From NCBI GenBank assembly GCA_026708055.1, contig JAPOVS010000087.1, forward strand, positions 1 through 61,073: a stretch of 61,073 nucleotides of DNA. The letters are read 5' to 3'. How positions within the stretch are numbered: position 1 is the stretch's first letter; each line of letters begins with the position of its first letter. The position numbers were made by a program, and so were the translations under genes. Shown here piece after piece: positions 36,123 through 44,539 of the stretch. This DNA comes from a bacterium (lineage in GTDB: Bacteria; Actinomycetota; Acidimicrobiia; Acidimicrobiales; CATQHL01). The notes under the pieces were generated by a model. The model had not been told where the DNA came from and did not search any database. It saw nothing but the letters and a program-made list of their open reading frames with translations.

Positions 36123-36232
36123 TCAGTTCTGCCACCACACCAGGGGCGTCCGGGCCGGCTCAATCGGGGAAGCGGCCGGTCCGGCGCCCCTCGGCGGCCG
36201 GAGCGGCCCGGCGGTCGGGCTAGGGTGCGGGC

Positions 36233-37027
36233 GTGGGCTTCCGGCTGCAATTCATCGGCGGGGGCAAGATGGGCGAGGCGCTCCTCGGCGGCCTCATCGC
36301 GCAGGGCTGGGCGCCGCCCGAGGAGTTGGCGGTCACCGAGACGCTGGCGGAGCGCCGCCGCGAACTGTCGGGCCGCTTCCCGCAGACGCTGGTGAGCGAC
36401 GCCCCCCAGGCGGGTGTCGACGCCGTTCTGGCCGTCAAGCCCAACGACATCGAAGCGGCCGCTGGCGCCCTCGCCGCGCTGGGCCCTCCCCGCGTGCTGT
36501 CGATCGCCGCCGGGGTGCGGACGGCCTCCCTGGAGCGCCGGCTGGGCGCCGGGACACGGGTGGTCCGCGCCATGCCCAACACGCCCGCACTCGTGGGCGC
36601 GGGCGTCTCGGCGGTGGCCCCCGGCAGCTCCGCCACCGCCGACGACGTCGGCTGGGCGGTCGACGTGCTCAGCAGCGTGGGCGCGGTGGAGGTCACCTCC
36701 GAGCAGCAGCTCGACGCGGTCACCGGGCTGTCAGGCTCGGGGCCGGCGTACGTGTTCCTGGTGGCCGAGGCGCTGATCGCCGCCGGCGTGGCCGAGGGAC
36801 TGGCTCCCGAGGTGGCCGACAGCCTGGTGCGGGCGACCATCCGTGGCGCCGGGGAGTTGCTCGTGCGAGCCGATCGTCCCCCGGCGGCGTTGCGGGCGGA
36901 CGTCACCTCACCCGGGGGCACGACCGCGGAGGGAATCCGGGTTCTCGAGCACGAGGGAGTCCGGGAGGCGCTGGCCGCCGCGGTGGCGGCCGCCACCCGG
37001 CGCTCGTTGGAGTTGGGCGGCTCCTGA
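36233..37027 (+). CDS. proC: Pyrroline-5-carboxylate reductase
   Basis: NAD(P)H-dependent last step of proline synthesis. 264 residues, GTG start. The N-terminal Rossmann motif is LQFIGGGKMGEALLGGLIAQG, the middle has VVRAMPNTPALVGAGVSAV, and the family signature DAVTGLSGSGPAYVFLVAEALIAAGVAEGL and the TSPGGTTAEGI segment are complete. It is followed by the BldC-like gene, the same order as in mycobacteria. Confidence 0.96.
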   Translation: MGFRLQFIGGGKMGEALLGGLIAQGWAPPEELAVTETLAERRRELSGRFPQTLVSDAPQAGVDAVLAVKPNDIEAAAGALAALGPPRVLSIAAGVRTASLERRLGAGTRVVRAMPNTPALVGAGVSAVAPGSSATADDVGWAVDVLSSVGAVEVTSEQQLDAVTGLSGSGPAYVFLVAEALIAAGVAEGLAPEVADSLVRATIRGAGELLVRADRPPAALRADVTSPGGTTAEGIRVLEHEGVREALAAAVAAATRRSLELGGS

Positions 37028-37144
37028 GCGACCCCGTCCCGCGGACCTGCCTGCGGTGGGACGACTGTGGCACGAGCGGAGCGAGTTCGACTTGTTCGTC
37101 GTGTTGCGCCTGCGTACTGTGTATGCCGCGGAGTAGGGGGAGAC

Positions 37145-37339
37145 ATGGACAAGGTACAAGAGAGGCCCCGGTTCATGACCGTGGCAGAGGTGGCGGAGTT
37201 GATGCGCGTCTCGACGATGACGGTGTATCGGCTCATCAAGGCCGGCGATCTTCCGGCCGTCCGGTTCGGCAAGTCCTACCGGATCGACGAGGCGGACGTG
37301 GACGCCTACCTGGCGGACCGGTACACCCGAGCCGTCTGA
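37145..37339 (+). CDS. BldC-like small helix-turn-helix DNA-binding protein
   Basis: 64 residues. The ATG at 37145 follows GGGGGAG, the best ribosome-binding site nearby; a GTG upstream would add 26 non-conserved residues. The whole protein is one MerR/excisionase-type winged helix: FMTVAEVAELMRVSTMTVYRLIKAGDLPAVRFGKSYRIDEADVDAYL. It resembles BldC of Streptomyces and the small HTH protein next to proC in mycobacteria. It probably binds direct repeats as head-to-tail oligomers and regulates development or respiration genes; its targets here are unknown. Confidence 0.88.
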   Translation: MDKVQERPRFMTVAEVAELMRVSTMTVYRLIKAGDLPAVRFGKSYRIDEADVDAYLADRYTRAV

Positions 37340-37343
37340 CACC

Positions 37344-38216
37344 CTGCGCTACCGCACGGTCTCGTTCCTGTCCGACTATGGGCTGACCGACGAGTTCGTC
37401 GGCGTCGTCAAGTCGGTCATCTTCTCGATCGCGCCCGAGGTCCGGATCGTCGACATCACCCACGGCGTGGATCGGTACGACATCCGCGGTGGGGGCCTCA
37501 CCCTGGCGCGGGCGGCGCAGTATCTGAATCCGGGCGTCGTGCTGGCAGTGGTCGATCCCACCGTCGGCACCAGGCGCCGACCCATCGCCGTGGAGGTGGG
37601 CGGGGGCTCGTCGATCCTGGTGGGACCCGACAACGGGTTGCTGGCGCCGGCCGTCGGACTCGTGGGCGGTGCCACACGCGTCGTGGAGTTGCGCAACGAG
37701 CGGTACAGGCTCACCGGGGAGGCCAACACCTTCGACGGCCGCGACATCTTGGGACCGGCCGCCGGGCACCTGGCCCTCGGCGTGCCGCTCACCGAGTTGG
37801 GCCCGGAGGTCGATCCCGCGGGGCTGGTGCCGGGCATCGTCGCCAACGCCGCCGTGCATCCCGACCGCGTCGAGGCGGAGGTCCTGTGGGTGGACCACTA
37901 CGGCAACGCCCAGCTGAACGTGGACCCGCAGGATCTGGCACACCTGGGCGACTCGCTGCTGCTGCTGACGGGAGACGACAGGCGCACGGTGCGGCAGGCC
38001 GAGACCTATGCCACCATCGGGAGCGGCGAGATCGGCTTGGTGGTGGACTCCTACGGGCTCGTCTCCCTGGCGCAGGATCGTCGCGACTGCGCCGCCGAAC
38101 TCTCCCTCCAGCCGGGCTCGGCGGTCACGCTGCGCCACCTCGAGGACTCCGCTGGCGCCGGCGGAGCCGGTACCGTGACGGTGCGCCTGGGCGTCGGCGG
38201 TGGAGGCCGCGCATGA
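37344..38216 (+). CDS. SAM hydroxide adenosyltransferase (SAM hydrolase, DUF62 family), CTG start proposed
   Basis: Family members split SAM to adenosine and methionine with water; relatives are fluorinase and chlorinase. The N-terminal substrate motif FLSDYGLTDEFVGVVK (with the key Asp) is encoded from about 37362, and DPTVGTRRRPIA, GPDNGLLAPA, TFDGRDILGPAAGHLALG and WVDHYGNAQLNV follow. The first ATG/GTG/TTG in frame is GTG 37467, which would delete the N-terminal motif. Between the upstream stop codon in this frame (37218) and that GTG the only plausible start is CTG 37344, five bases after the HTH stop, giving 290 residues. Either a CTG start or a sequence error applies. Confidence 0.8.
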   Translation: MRYRTVSFLSDYGLTDEFVGVVKSVIFSIAPEVRIVDITHGVDRYDIRGGGLTLARAAQYLNPGVVLAVVDPTVGTRRRPIAVEVGGGSSILVGPDNGLLAPAVGLVGGATRVVELRNERYRLTGEANTFDGRDILGPAAGHLALGVPLTELGPEVDPAGLVPGIVANAAVHPDRVEAEVLWVDHYGNAQLNVDPQDLAHLGDSLLLLTGDDRRTVRQAETYATIGSGEIGLVVDSYGLVSLAQDRRDCAAELSLQPGSAVTLRHLEDSAGAGGAGTVTVRLGVGGGGRA

Positions 38217-38302
38217 GACATGGAACCAGCATCGTGATCGCCGTCCTGCTCGTGGCCGTGCTGGTGGCCGGCGTCCTGCAGATCTTCTTCCTGGCGCGCT
38301 GA
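38213..38302 (+). CDS. 29-residue single-pass membrane peptide
   Basis: The ATG overlaps the SAM-hydrolase stop (ATGA). The peptide is MRHGTSIVIAV... with about 20 hydrophobic residues and a short FFLAR end, so it would be one membrane helix with a basic N-terminus. The coupling and the clean helix argue for a real gene; the small size argues for caution. Function unknown. Confidence 0.45.
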   Translation: MRHGTSIVIAVLLVAVLVAGVLQIFFLAR

Positions 38303-38317
38303 GCAACCGCCGACACT

Positions 38318-38324
38318 TTGTGAA
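38318..38324 (+). promoter_or_regulatory. Possible Rex half-operator upstream of rex
   Basis: TTGTGAA, one exact half of the Rex operator TTGTGAA-N4-TTCACAA, lies 29 bp before the rex ATG. The second half is not at the right spacing; CTCAC occurs at 38335-38339, six bases too far. In Streptomyces Rex represses its own rex-hemACD operon, so a site is expected here, but this one is incomplete. Confidence 0.35.
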
Positions 38325-38352
38325 TTAGAGAAATCTCACTAGCCTCTCGCCA

Positions 38353-39048
38353 ATGCGCGCGGGTGGTCCGGGAGCCGACGGCTACAACTCGATCCCGGCG
38401 GCCGCCGTGGCCCGGCTGCCGGTCTACCGCAGGGTCCTGCTGGAGTTGCTGTCCACCCGGACCACCACCGTGTCCTCGACCCGCCTGGCGACTCTTGCCG
38501 GCGTGAACGCCGCCAAGGTGCGCAAGGATCTCTCCTACCTGGGCTCCTTCGGCATTCGCGGCGTGGGGTACAACGTCGAGCATCTGCTCTACGAGGTGAG
38601 CAGGGAGTTGGGGCTGACGCACGACTGGCCCGTGTTGATCGCCGGCCTGGGCAACCTGGGTTCGGCGCTGGCCAACTACGGCGGCTTCCTGGAGAGGGGC
38701 TTCCCCGTGCGGGCGCTGGTGGACGCCGATCCGGCGAAGGTCGGCCGCAAGATCGCAGGTGTGCCGGTGCGGCACGTCGACGAACTCGAGGTGATCGCCT
38801 CGGAGAACCGCATCGCCATCGGCATCGTGGCCACGCCGGCCGCGGCCGCGCAGGATGTGGTGGACCGCATGGTGACCGCCGGCATCGGCTCGATCCTCAA
38901 CTTCGCGCCGGTGGTCGTGAACACCGCCGACGGTGTCAGCGTGCGCAACGTGGACCTGGCGGTCGAACTGCAGGTGCTCAGCTTCTACCAGCGCCGCCAC
39001 GTGCCCGGTGTTCTCGAGGACCTGCTGGAGCCGGGGAGGGTCTCCTGA
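38353..39048 (+). CDS. rex: Redox-sensing transcriptional repressor Rex
   Basis: 231 residues. The N-terminal winged helix has SIPAAAVARLPVYRRVLLELL and VNAAKVRKDLSYLGSFGIRGVGYNVEHL; the NAD(H)-binding Rossmann domain starts with VLIAGLGNLGSALANYGGF; the C-terminal swapping helix is present. Rex binds its operators when NADH is low and lets go when NADH rises. It heads rex-hemA-hemC-hemD as in Streptomyces. A strong Rex operator lies at 54326 before the bc-complex operon. Confidence 0.96.
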   Translation: MRAGGPGADGYNSIPAAAVARLPVYRRVLLELLSTRTTTVSSTRLATLAGVNAAKVRKDLSYLGSFGIRGVGYNVEHLLYEVSRELGLTHDWPVLIAGLGNLGSALANYGGFLERGFPVRALVDADPAKVGRKIAGVPVRHVDELEVIASENRIAIGIVATPAAAAQDVVDRMVTAGIGSILNFAPVVVNTADGVSVRNVDLAVELQVLSFYQRRHVPGVLEDLLEPGRVS

Positions 39049-39069
39049 ACCTGTCGCTAGATTGACGGC

Positions 39070-40329
39070 GTGTCCGTCCTCGCCATCGGTCTGAATCATC
39101 GCACCGCTCCGCTGGAGTTGCTGGAGCGCATCAGCGCACCGCACGCGAACCTCCCCAAGACCCTCGGCCGGCTCGACGAGTTGCCGAACGTCGACGAGAC
39201 GGTCGTGCTGTCGACGTGCAACCGGTTGGAGGTGTACGCCTGGGCGGAGAAGTTCCACTCGGCGTACGAGCACATCTACGACCACCTCGCCGATCAGGCC
39301 TCCGCGGCGGCCACGGAGATGAGCAGCTCGGTGTACTCGCTGTACGGCACCGACGCCGTGCGCCACCTCTACGCCGTGGTGAGCGGGCTGGACTCGGTGG
39401 TTCTGGGTGAGGCCGAGATCCAGGGCCAGGTCAAGCGGGCCTGGCAGACCGCCGAGGCGGCGGGAACCGCCGGCGGCAACCTGAGCCCCCTGTTCCGGCA
39501 GGCCCTCGGGGTGGGCCGGCGGATCCGGACCGAGACGCAGGTGGGGCGCCGGCTCACGTCGGTCTCCGAGGCCGCGGTGGCCCTGGCCTCGGAGGTTCTC
39601 GGCGGCTTCGCCGGCCGGCGCATCGCCGTGCTGGGTGCGGGCGAGATGGGCGGTGGCATGGCCAAGGCCATCGCCCCGGTACGCGGCGCCGAGTTGGTCC
39701 TGGCCAGCCGTTCCTGGCAGCGGGCCCAGGAGTTGGCGCTGATGCTGGGGGCGCGGGCCGTCCACCTCGACGAGCTCGCGGCCGAACTCGTGGGTGCCGA
39801 CGTGCTGTTCACCTCGACCGCCGCCAGCTCTCTGGTCATGGACGTCGACGAGTTGGAGAAGGTGATGGCCGAGCGCGGCGGGCGAGAACTGCTCGTCGTG
39901 GACATCGCCGTGCCCCGCGACGTGGATCCCGCGGCGGCCGCTCTCGACGGCCTGAGATTGTGCGACATGTCCGACGTGCGGTCGTTCGCGGCGGCCAACG
40001 GGGGTCACACGGAGGCCGAGACCCGCAGAGCCTGGGCGATTGTCCACGCCGAGGCCGAGCGCCACGGGGACCAGGTGGCCGGGCGCGACGTGGCGCCGCT
40101 CATCAGCGAGTTCCGGCGGCGCATCTGCGACATCTCCCAGGCGGAGTTCGAACGCTTCGACGCCCGCCTCGCCTCCCTCGACGTCGAGCAGCGCCGGGCA
40201 GTGGAGGCGTTGGTGCACGGGATCGTCAACAAGGTCCTGCACGAGCCCACCGTGCGCCTGAAGGAAGCCGCCCCCGACGGTGGGAGCGAGCAACTGGCCG
40301 GTGCTCTCCGCGAGCTCTTCGACATCTGA
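39070..40329 (+). CDS. hemA: Glutamyl-tRNA reductase
   Basis: First committed step of C5 tetrapyrrole synthesis, reducing Glu-tRNA to glutamate-1-semialdehyde. 419 residues, GTG start. The active-site Cys is in VVLSTCNRLEVYAW, the tRNA-binding region has GLDSVVLGEAEIQGQVKRAW, the NADPH fold has IAVLGAGEMGGGMAKAI and the C-terminal dimerisation helix is present. It overlaps hemC. Confidence 0.97.
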   Translation: MSVLAIGLNHRTAPLELLERISAPHANLPKTLGRLDELPNVDETVVLSTCNRLEVYAWAEKFHSAYEHIYDHLADQASAAATEMSSSVYSLYGTDAVRHLYAVVSGLDSVVLGEAEIQGQVKRAWQTAEAAGTAGGNLSPLFRQALGVGRRIRTETQVGRRLTSVSEAAVALASEVLGGFAGRRIAVLGAGEMGGGMAKAIAPVRGAELVLASRSWQRAQELALMLGARAVHLDELAAELVGADVLFTSTAASSLVMDVDELEKVMAERGGRELLVVDIAVPRDVDPAAAALDGLRLCDMSDVRSFAAANGGHTEAETRRAWAIVHAEAERHGDQVAGRDVAPLISEFRRRICDISQAEFERFDARLASLDVEQRRAVEALVHGIVNKVLHEPTVRLKEAAPDGGSEQLAGALRELFDI

Positions 40330-41233
40330 ATCTCTTCCCTCCGGGTCGGAGGGGCAGGACTCGCCGCGGCGTCTGCGTGTTGCCACCCGCTCGAGCCCGC
40401 TGGCCCTCCGGCAGGCCGCGGCCGTGGGCCGGATGCTGTCGCAGGAACATCCCGGCCTCGGCACCGAGGCCGTGCCGATCCGGACCGAGGGAGACCGTCT
40501 CGCCATGGCCCCGCTGGCGGACATCGGCGGCAAGGGCGTCTTCGTCCGGGCGCTGCAGGCGGCGGTCCTGGACGGTACGGCGGACTTGGCTGTGCATTCG
40601 GCCAAAGACCTGCCATCGCAGACCCCCGAGGGTCTCTGCCTCGCCGCGGTCCCGCGGCGAGGCGAGGTGCGCGACGCCCTCGTCGGCTCCCGGCTGGCGG
40701 ACCTCGGGGAGGGCGCCGTGGTGGCCACGGGTTCGGCGCGCCGGCGTGTCCAGCTGGCCGACCGCCGGCCCGACCTGCGATTCGCGGACCTGCGGGGGAA
40801 CATCGACACCCGCCTGGCCAAAGCAGCGGACTTCGACGCCGTGGTGATGGCCCTGGCGGCGCTGGAGCGTCTCGAGCGGCGGCCCCCGGTGCTCGAGGCC
40901 CTGGACGTGGACCTGATGGTGCCGCAGGTGGGTCAGGGAGCCCTGGCGGTGGAGTGCCGCGCCGGGGACCGCGAGCTGCGCCGCCTGCTGGCAGCGATCG
41001 AGGATCCCGCCTCCCGGCGTTGCGTGGACGCCGAACGGGCCTTCCTGGCCGCCCTGGGGGGAGACTGCACGGTGCCCGCGGGTGCGCACGCCCGGCTCGC
41101 CGGCGGCGAGGTTCACATGCGCGGGGTGCTGGCGCCGGCGGTGGGCGAGCCGCTGCGGCGCGCCGCTCTCAGCGACGGCGACGCGGCCCGCGCCGGTCTG
41201 CTGCTGGCAGAGCTGCTGACGGGGCAGGGATGA
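40280..41233 (+). CDS. hemC: Hydroxymethylbilane synthase (porphobilinogen deaminase)
   Basis: Polymerises four porphobilinogens. The core begins at RRLRVATRSSPLALRQ, with DGTADLAVHSAKDLP, GSARRRVQL, RGNIDTRLAK and the dipyrromethane-binding Cys in ALGGDCTVPAGAH. The start is uncertain: GTG 40280 or 40301 lie inside hemA and add about 25-30 unconserved residues, and CTG 40373 is directly at the core. I give the longest form (317 residues). It overlaps hemD by four bases. Confidence 0.93.
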   Translation: MGASNWPVLSASSSTSESLPSGSEGQDSPRRLRVATRSSPLALRQAAAVGRMLSQEHPGLGTEAVPIRTEGDRLAMAPLADIGGKGVFVRALQAAVLDGTADLAVHSAKDLPSQTPEGLCLAAVPRRGEVRDALVGSRLADLGEGAVVATGSARRRVQLADRRPDLRFADLRGNIDTRLAKAADFDAVVMALAALERLERRPPVLEALDVDLMVPQVGQGALAVECRAGDRELRRLLAAIEDPASRRCVDAERAFLAALGGDCTVPAGAHARLAGGEVHMRGVLAPAVGEPLRRAALSDGDAARAGLLLAELLTGQG

Positions 41234-42000
41234 CGACCTCGCCGCGGCGCCCGCTCGCTGGGCGGCGGATCCTGGTGGTGCGGCCCGCCGCCCAGGGCCT
41301 CGCCAGCGCGGAGGTCCTGCGCGCCGCAGGGGCCGAGCCGGTCGCCGTGCCGCTCATCGAGTTGCTGCCCCCGTCCGACGGCGGCGCCGCCCTGGCCGGC
41401 GCCGTGGGGCGCCTGGCCTCCTACGACTGGCTGGTGCTCACCTCGGCGAACGGTGCCGGCCGCTTGGCGGCGTCGCTCGCCGGTGCGGATCTGCCGCCCA
41501 CTCTGCGGGTTGCCGCCATCGGCCCCGCAACCGCCGCGGCACTCGCCGAAGCGGGTGCGACGGTCTCGCTGCTGCCCGAACAGTTCGTTGCCGAGGCCCT
41601 GGTGGAGGTCTTCCCACGCCGAGACGTGCACGATGGCGCCGGCCGGGTGCTCGTCGTGCGGGCCGAGGTGGCACGCGACGTGGTGCCCGTCGGGCTGCGG
41701 GCCAAGGGCTGGTCGGTCGACGTCGTGGCCGCCTACCGGGCCGAGCCTCGGGTCCTGGCGGCATCCGAGCGCGCGGCCGCGGCTGGCTGCGACACCGTGA
41801 TCTTCACGTCGCCCTCGGTCGTCGAGGCGTTCTGCGATCAGCCCGAACCGCTGCCGGTGCCCGGGACGGTGGCGGCCATCGGACCTGTCACGGCCGCCGC
41901 CGCCCGCCGCCGGAACCTGACCGTGCACGTCGAGGCGGGCGAGCACACCATCGAGGGTCTGGTCGCCGCCCTCGCCGCCCTCGCCGCCGCCACGGGCTAG
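41230..42000 (+). CDS. hemD: Uroporphyrinogen-III synthase
   Basis: Cyclises hydroxymethylbilane with inversion of ring D. 256 residues from the ATG overlapping the hemC stop (ATGA). The family is poorly conserved, but RRILVVRPAAQGLASAEVLRAAGAEPVAVPLIEL, YDWLVLTSANGAGRL, VAAIGPATAAALAEAG and VIFTSPSVVEAF are typical of its two-lobed fold. Position between hemC and hemB supports the call. Confidence 0.92.
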   Translation: MTTSPRRPLAGRRILVVRPAAQGLASAEVLRAAGAEPVAVPLIELLPPSDGGAALAGAVGRLASYDWLVLTSANGAGRLAASLAGADLPPTLRVAAIGPATAAALAEAGATVSLLPEQFVAEALVEVFPRRDVHDGAGRVLVVRAEVARDVVPVGLRAKGWSVDVVAAYRAEPRVLAASERAAAAGCDTVIFTSPSVVEAFCDQPEPLPVPGTVAAIGPVTAAAARRRNLTVHVEAGEHTIEGLVAALAALAAATG

Positions 42001-42071
42001 AGCCGGCCGTCGCCGGCCGCAGCGCTGCGGCCTCGGCTGATCATCGGGCGCCGTTCGTAGACTCGGGCTCC

Positions 42072-43052
42072 GTGGTGTTCCCCGCCCAGCGTCCCCGCCG
42101 GTTGCGCCGCACCGCCGCGCTGCGGCGGCTCGTGGCCGAGACGGCGCTGCGAGTCGACGACCTGGTTGCGCCGCTGTTCGTGCGCCAGGGCATCGACGAG
42201 CCACAGCCGGTGCCGTCGCTGCCGGGCGTGGTGCAGCACACGGTGGCCTCGCTGCGCGCCGAGGTGCAGCGGCTGCGCGACCTGGGCGTGCCGGGGCTGA
42301 TCCTCTTCGGCGTGCCGGCCCGCAAGGACGCCCGGGGGTCGGAGGCCTGGAACCCCGACGGCATCGTGCAGGTGGCCCTGCGAGAGCTGCGCGAGGAAGT
42401 GGGCGACGACGTGGTGCTGATGGCCGACCTGTGCGTGGACGAGTACACCGACCACGGGCACTGCGGCATCCTCCGCGCCGACGGCTCGGTGGACAACGAC
42501 GCCACGCTGGCGATCTACCAGCAGGCCGCCGTGGCCCAGGCCACCGCCGGCGCCCATGTGTGCGCGCCCAGCGGCATGATGGACGGCCAGGTTGCGGCGA
42601 TCCGCAGCGCCCTCGACGGCGCCGGGCACGCCGACGCAGCCATCCTGGCCTACGCCGCCAAGTACGCCTCGGCGCTGTACGGGCCCTTCCGGGACGCCGT
42701 GGACGTGACGATTCGCAGCGGCGACCGCAAGGGCTACCAGCAGGACTGGCGCAACGCCCGGGAGGCGCTCAGCGAGGTGCTGGCCGACGTGGCCGAGGGC
42801 GCCGACATGGTCATGGTCAAGCCGGCGGTCACCTACCTGGACGTGATCGCCCGGACGCGCGCCGCCGTGCACGTGCCGCTCGGTGCCTACCACGTCTCGG
42901 GCGAGTACGCCATGATCGCCGCCGCCGCCGAGCGGGGTTGGATCGACGGGCCGGCGGTGGCGCTCGAGCAGCTGACCGCCGTCAAGCGCGCCGGCGCCGA
43001 CTTCGTGCTCACCTACTTCGCGGCCGGGATGGCCGAGGCGCTCGGTGCGTGA
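42072..43052 (+). CDS. hemB: Delta-aminolevulinic acid dehydratase (porphobilinogen synthase)
   Basis: Condenses two ALA molecules. 326 residues, GTG start. The two Schiff-base lysines are in AAKYASALYGPFRDA and MVMVKPAVTYLDV. The metal loop reads DLCVDEYTDHGHCG: Cys, Asp and Cys, so the middle Cys of the zinc-type triad is replaced by Asp, a mixed type common in actinobacteria. It ends overlapping or just before hemL. Confidence 0.96.
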   Translation: MVFPAQRPRRLRRTAALRRLVAETALRVDDLVAPLFVRQGIDEPQPVPSLPGVVQHTVASLRAEVQRLRDLGVPGLILFGVPARKDARGSEAWNPDGIVQVALRELREEVGDDVVLMADLCVDEYTDHGHCGILRADGSVDNDATLAIYQQAAVAQATAGAHVCAPSGMMDGQVAAIRSALDGAGHADAAILAYAAKYASALYGPFRDAVDVTIRSGDRKGYQQDWRNAREALSEVLADVAEGADMVMVKPAVTYLDVIARTRAAVHVPLGAYHVSGEYAMIAAAAERGWIDGPAVALEQLTAVKRAGADFVLTYFAAGMAEALGA

Positions 43053-43074
43053 GCCGCACGGACATACCACCGAG

Positions 43075-44358
43075 ATGGCCGGCACCACCAACGACGAACT
43101 GTTCGAGCGCGCCTGCGCCGTGCTCCCCGGCGGCGTCAACTCGCCCGTGCGGGCGTTCGGCTCGGTCGGCGGAACCCCCTACTTCGTCGCCCGCGGGCAG
43201 GGAGCCCACGTCTGGGACGTCGAGGGCAACCGCTACATCGACTACGTCCAGAGTTACGGGCCGGGCATCCTGGGCCACGCCCCGGCCACCGTCATTGCCG
43301 CCGTCGCCGTGGCCGCCGGCGGCGGCACCAGCTTCGGTGCGCCCACCGAGGCGGAGGTGCGCTTGGCGAACGAGATGTGCGCCCGCGTGCCGGGTCTGGA
43401 GATGCTGCGGCTGACCTCCAGCGGCACCGAGGCCGCCATGTCGGCGGTCCGCGTTGCCCGCGGCGCCACGGGCCGAAACAAGATCATCAAGTTCGCCGGC
43501 TGCTATCACGGCCACTCCGACTCGCTGCTGGCCGCAGGCGGCAGCGGGGTCGCCAACCAGGGCCTCAGCGGCTGCGACGGCGTCACACCGGGGGCGGTGG
43601 CCGACACGGTCGTGGCGCCCTACAACGTGGTGCCCGACGTCGACGCGGACACCGCGGCGGTGCTGGTGGAGCCGGTGGCGGCCAACATGGGCTTGGTGGC
43701 GCCGGCACCCGGCTTCCTGGAGGGCCTGCGGGCGGCCTGCGACCGAGCCGGCGCCCTGCTGGTCTTCGACGAGGTGATCACCGGCTTCCGGCTGGGGTGC
43801 GGCGGTGCCACGGAGTTCTACGGGGTGCGGCCCGACCTGTGGTGCTTCGGCAAGGTCATCGGCGGGGGACTGCCGGTGGGCGCATTCGGCGGCAGCCGTG
43901 ACCTGATGCGCCATCTCGCCCCCCTCGGCGGCGTCTACCAGGCCGGCACGCTCTCGGGGAATCCTTTGGCGACCGCGGCCGGGCTGGCGACGCTCGCGGC
44001 GCTTGACGTGGCGGCCTATGACCGTCTCGAAGCCACCGCCGTGCGACTTGCCGCCGGGCTGGAGGATGCCTTCGCCGCTGCGGGCGTCGCTGCGGTGGTG
44101 CCGCGAGTCGGTTCCCTGCTGGGCCTGTTCTTCGGCGCCGAGACGCCTCGGAACTTCGACGAGGCCAACGCCTCGGTGGCCAGAGGCCTGTACGCCCCGT
44201 TCTTCCAGGGCATGCTGCGCCGCGGCGTGGCGCTGGCACCCGGCCCCTATGAGGCCGTCTTCGTCAGCCTGGCCCACTCCGCCACCGACATCGAAGCGAC
44301 CATCACCGCCGCCACAGAGGCCGCTGCCGAACTCCCCGCCGACCTGGCCGCTGATTGA
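43075..44358 (+). CDS. hemL: Glutamate-1-semialdehyde 2,1-aminomutase
   Basis: PLP enzyme making ALA, completing the C5 route. Start: ATG 43075 gives the standard beginning MAGTTNDELFERACAVLPGGVNSPVRAF; a GTG at 43045 overlapping hemB would add ten residues. TSSGTEAAMSAVRVARG, CYHGHSDSLL, FDEVITGFR and the PLP-lysine region WCFGKVIGGGLPVGAFGG are all present. 427 residues. The hemA-C-D-B-L set covers the pathway up to uroporphyrinogen III. Confidence 0.96.
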   Translation: MAGTTNDELFERACAVLPGGVNSPVRAFGSVGGTPYFVARGQGAHVWDVEGNRYIDYVQSYGPGILGHAPATVIAAVAVAAGGGTSFGAPTEAEVRLANEMCARVPGLEMLRLTSSGTEAAMSAVRVARGATGRNKIIKFAGCYHGHSDSLLAAGGSGVANQGLSGCDGVTPGAVADTVVAPYNVVPDVDADTAAVLVEPVAANMGLVAPAPGFLEGLRAACDRAGALLVFDEVITGFRLGCGGATEFYGVRPDLWCFGKVIGGGLPVGAFGGSRDLMRHLAPLGGVYQAGTLSGNPLATAAGLATLAALDVAAYDRLEATAVRLAAGLEDAFAAAGVAAVVPRVGSLLGLFFGAETPRNFDEANASVARGLYAPFFQGMLRRGVALAPGPYEAVFVSLAHSATDIEATITAATEAAAELPADLAAD

Positions 44359-44379
44359 GACGCGTGCGCGCCGGCGCGG

Positions 44380-44510
44380 TGTCGATCCGGTCGACGCAGG
44401 CGGTCAGGCTCGGGCTTCGGCTTGCGGCGGCCTTCGAGGCGTCCGAGAGCGCGCAGGATCTCGCCCAACTGTCTGTTGAACTCGCCCATGCGGTGCCCCT
44501 GTTCTCCGTG
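44380..44510 (-). pseudogene. Decayed copy of the small coiled-coil membrane protein gene
   Basis: On the minus strand this stretch encodes EQGHRMGEFNRQLGE followed by ILRALGRLEGRR. The intact gene at 51688-51954 encodes the matching sequence with ILRALGRIEGRLG. The DNA is also alike (CCTTCGA, GCGCGCAG and ATCT blocks in order). The membrane-helix start is missing and the frame runs on into an unrelated tail under hemL, so it is most likely a gene fragment. Confidence 0.5.
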
Positions 44511-44539
44511 CCCCGGATACGGCCCGACTCGAACGGGGC

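Noticed and set aside
36094-37386. A 430-codon plus-strand frame covering proC in another phase
   Set aside because: proC is clearly encoded in a different frame and the alternative translation is Gly/Arg-rich without motifs.
37467-38216. Short form of the SAM hydrolase starting at GTG 37467
   Set aside because: It would drop the conserved FLSDYG substrate-binding segment that is encoded intact upstream in the same frame.
38125-40821. An 898-codon open frame on the minus strand across rex, hemA and hemC
   Set aside because: It covers three well-identified genes on the other strand and has no recognisable domain.
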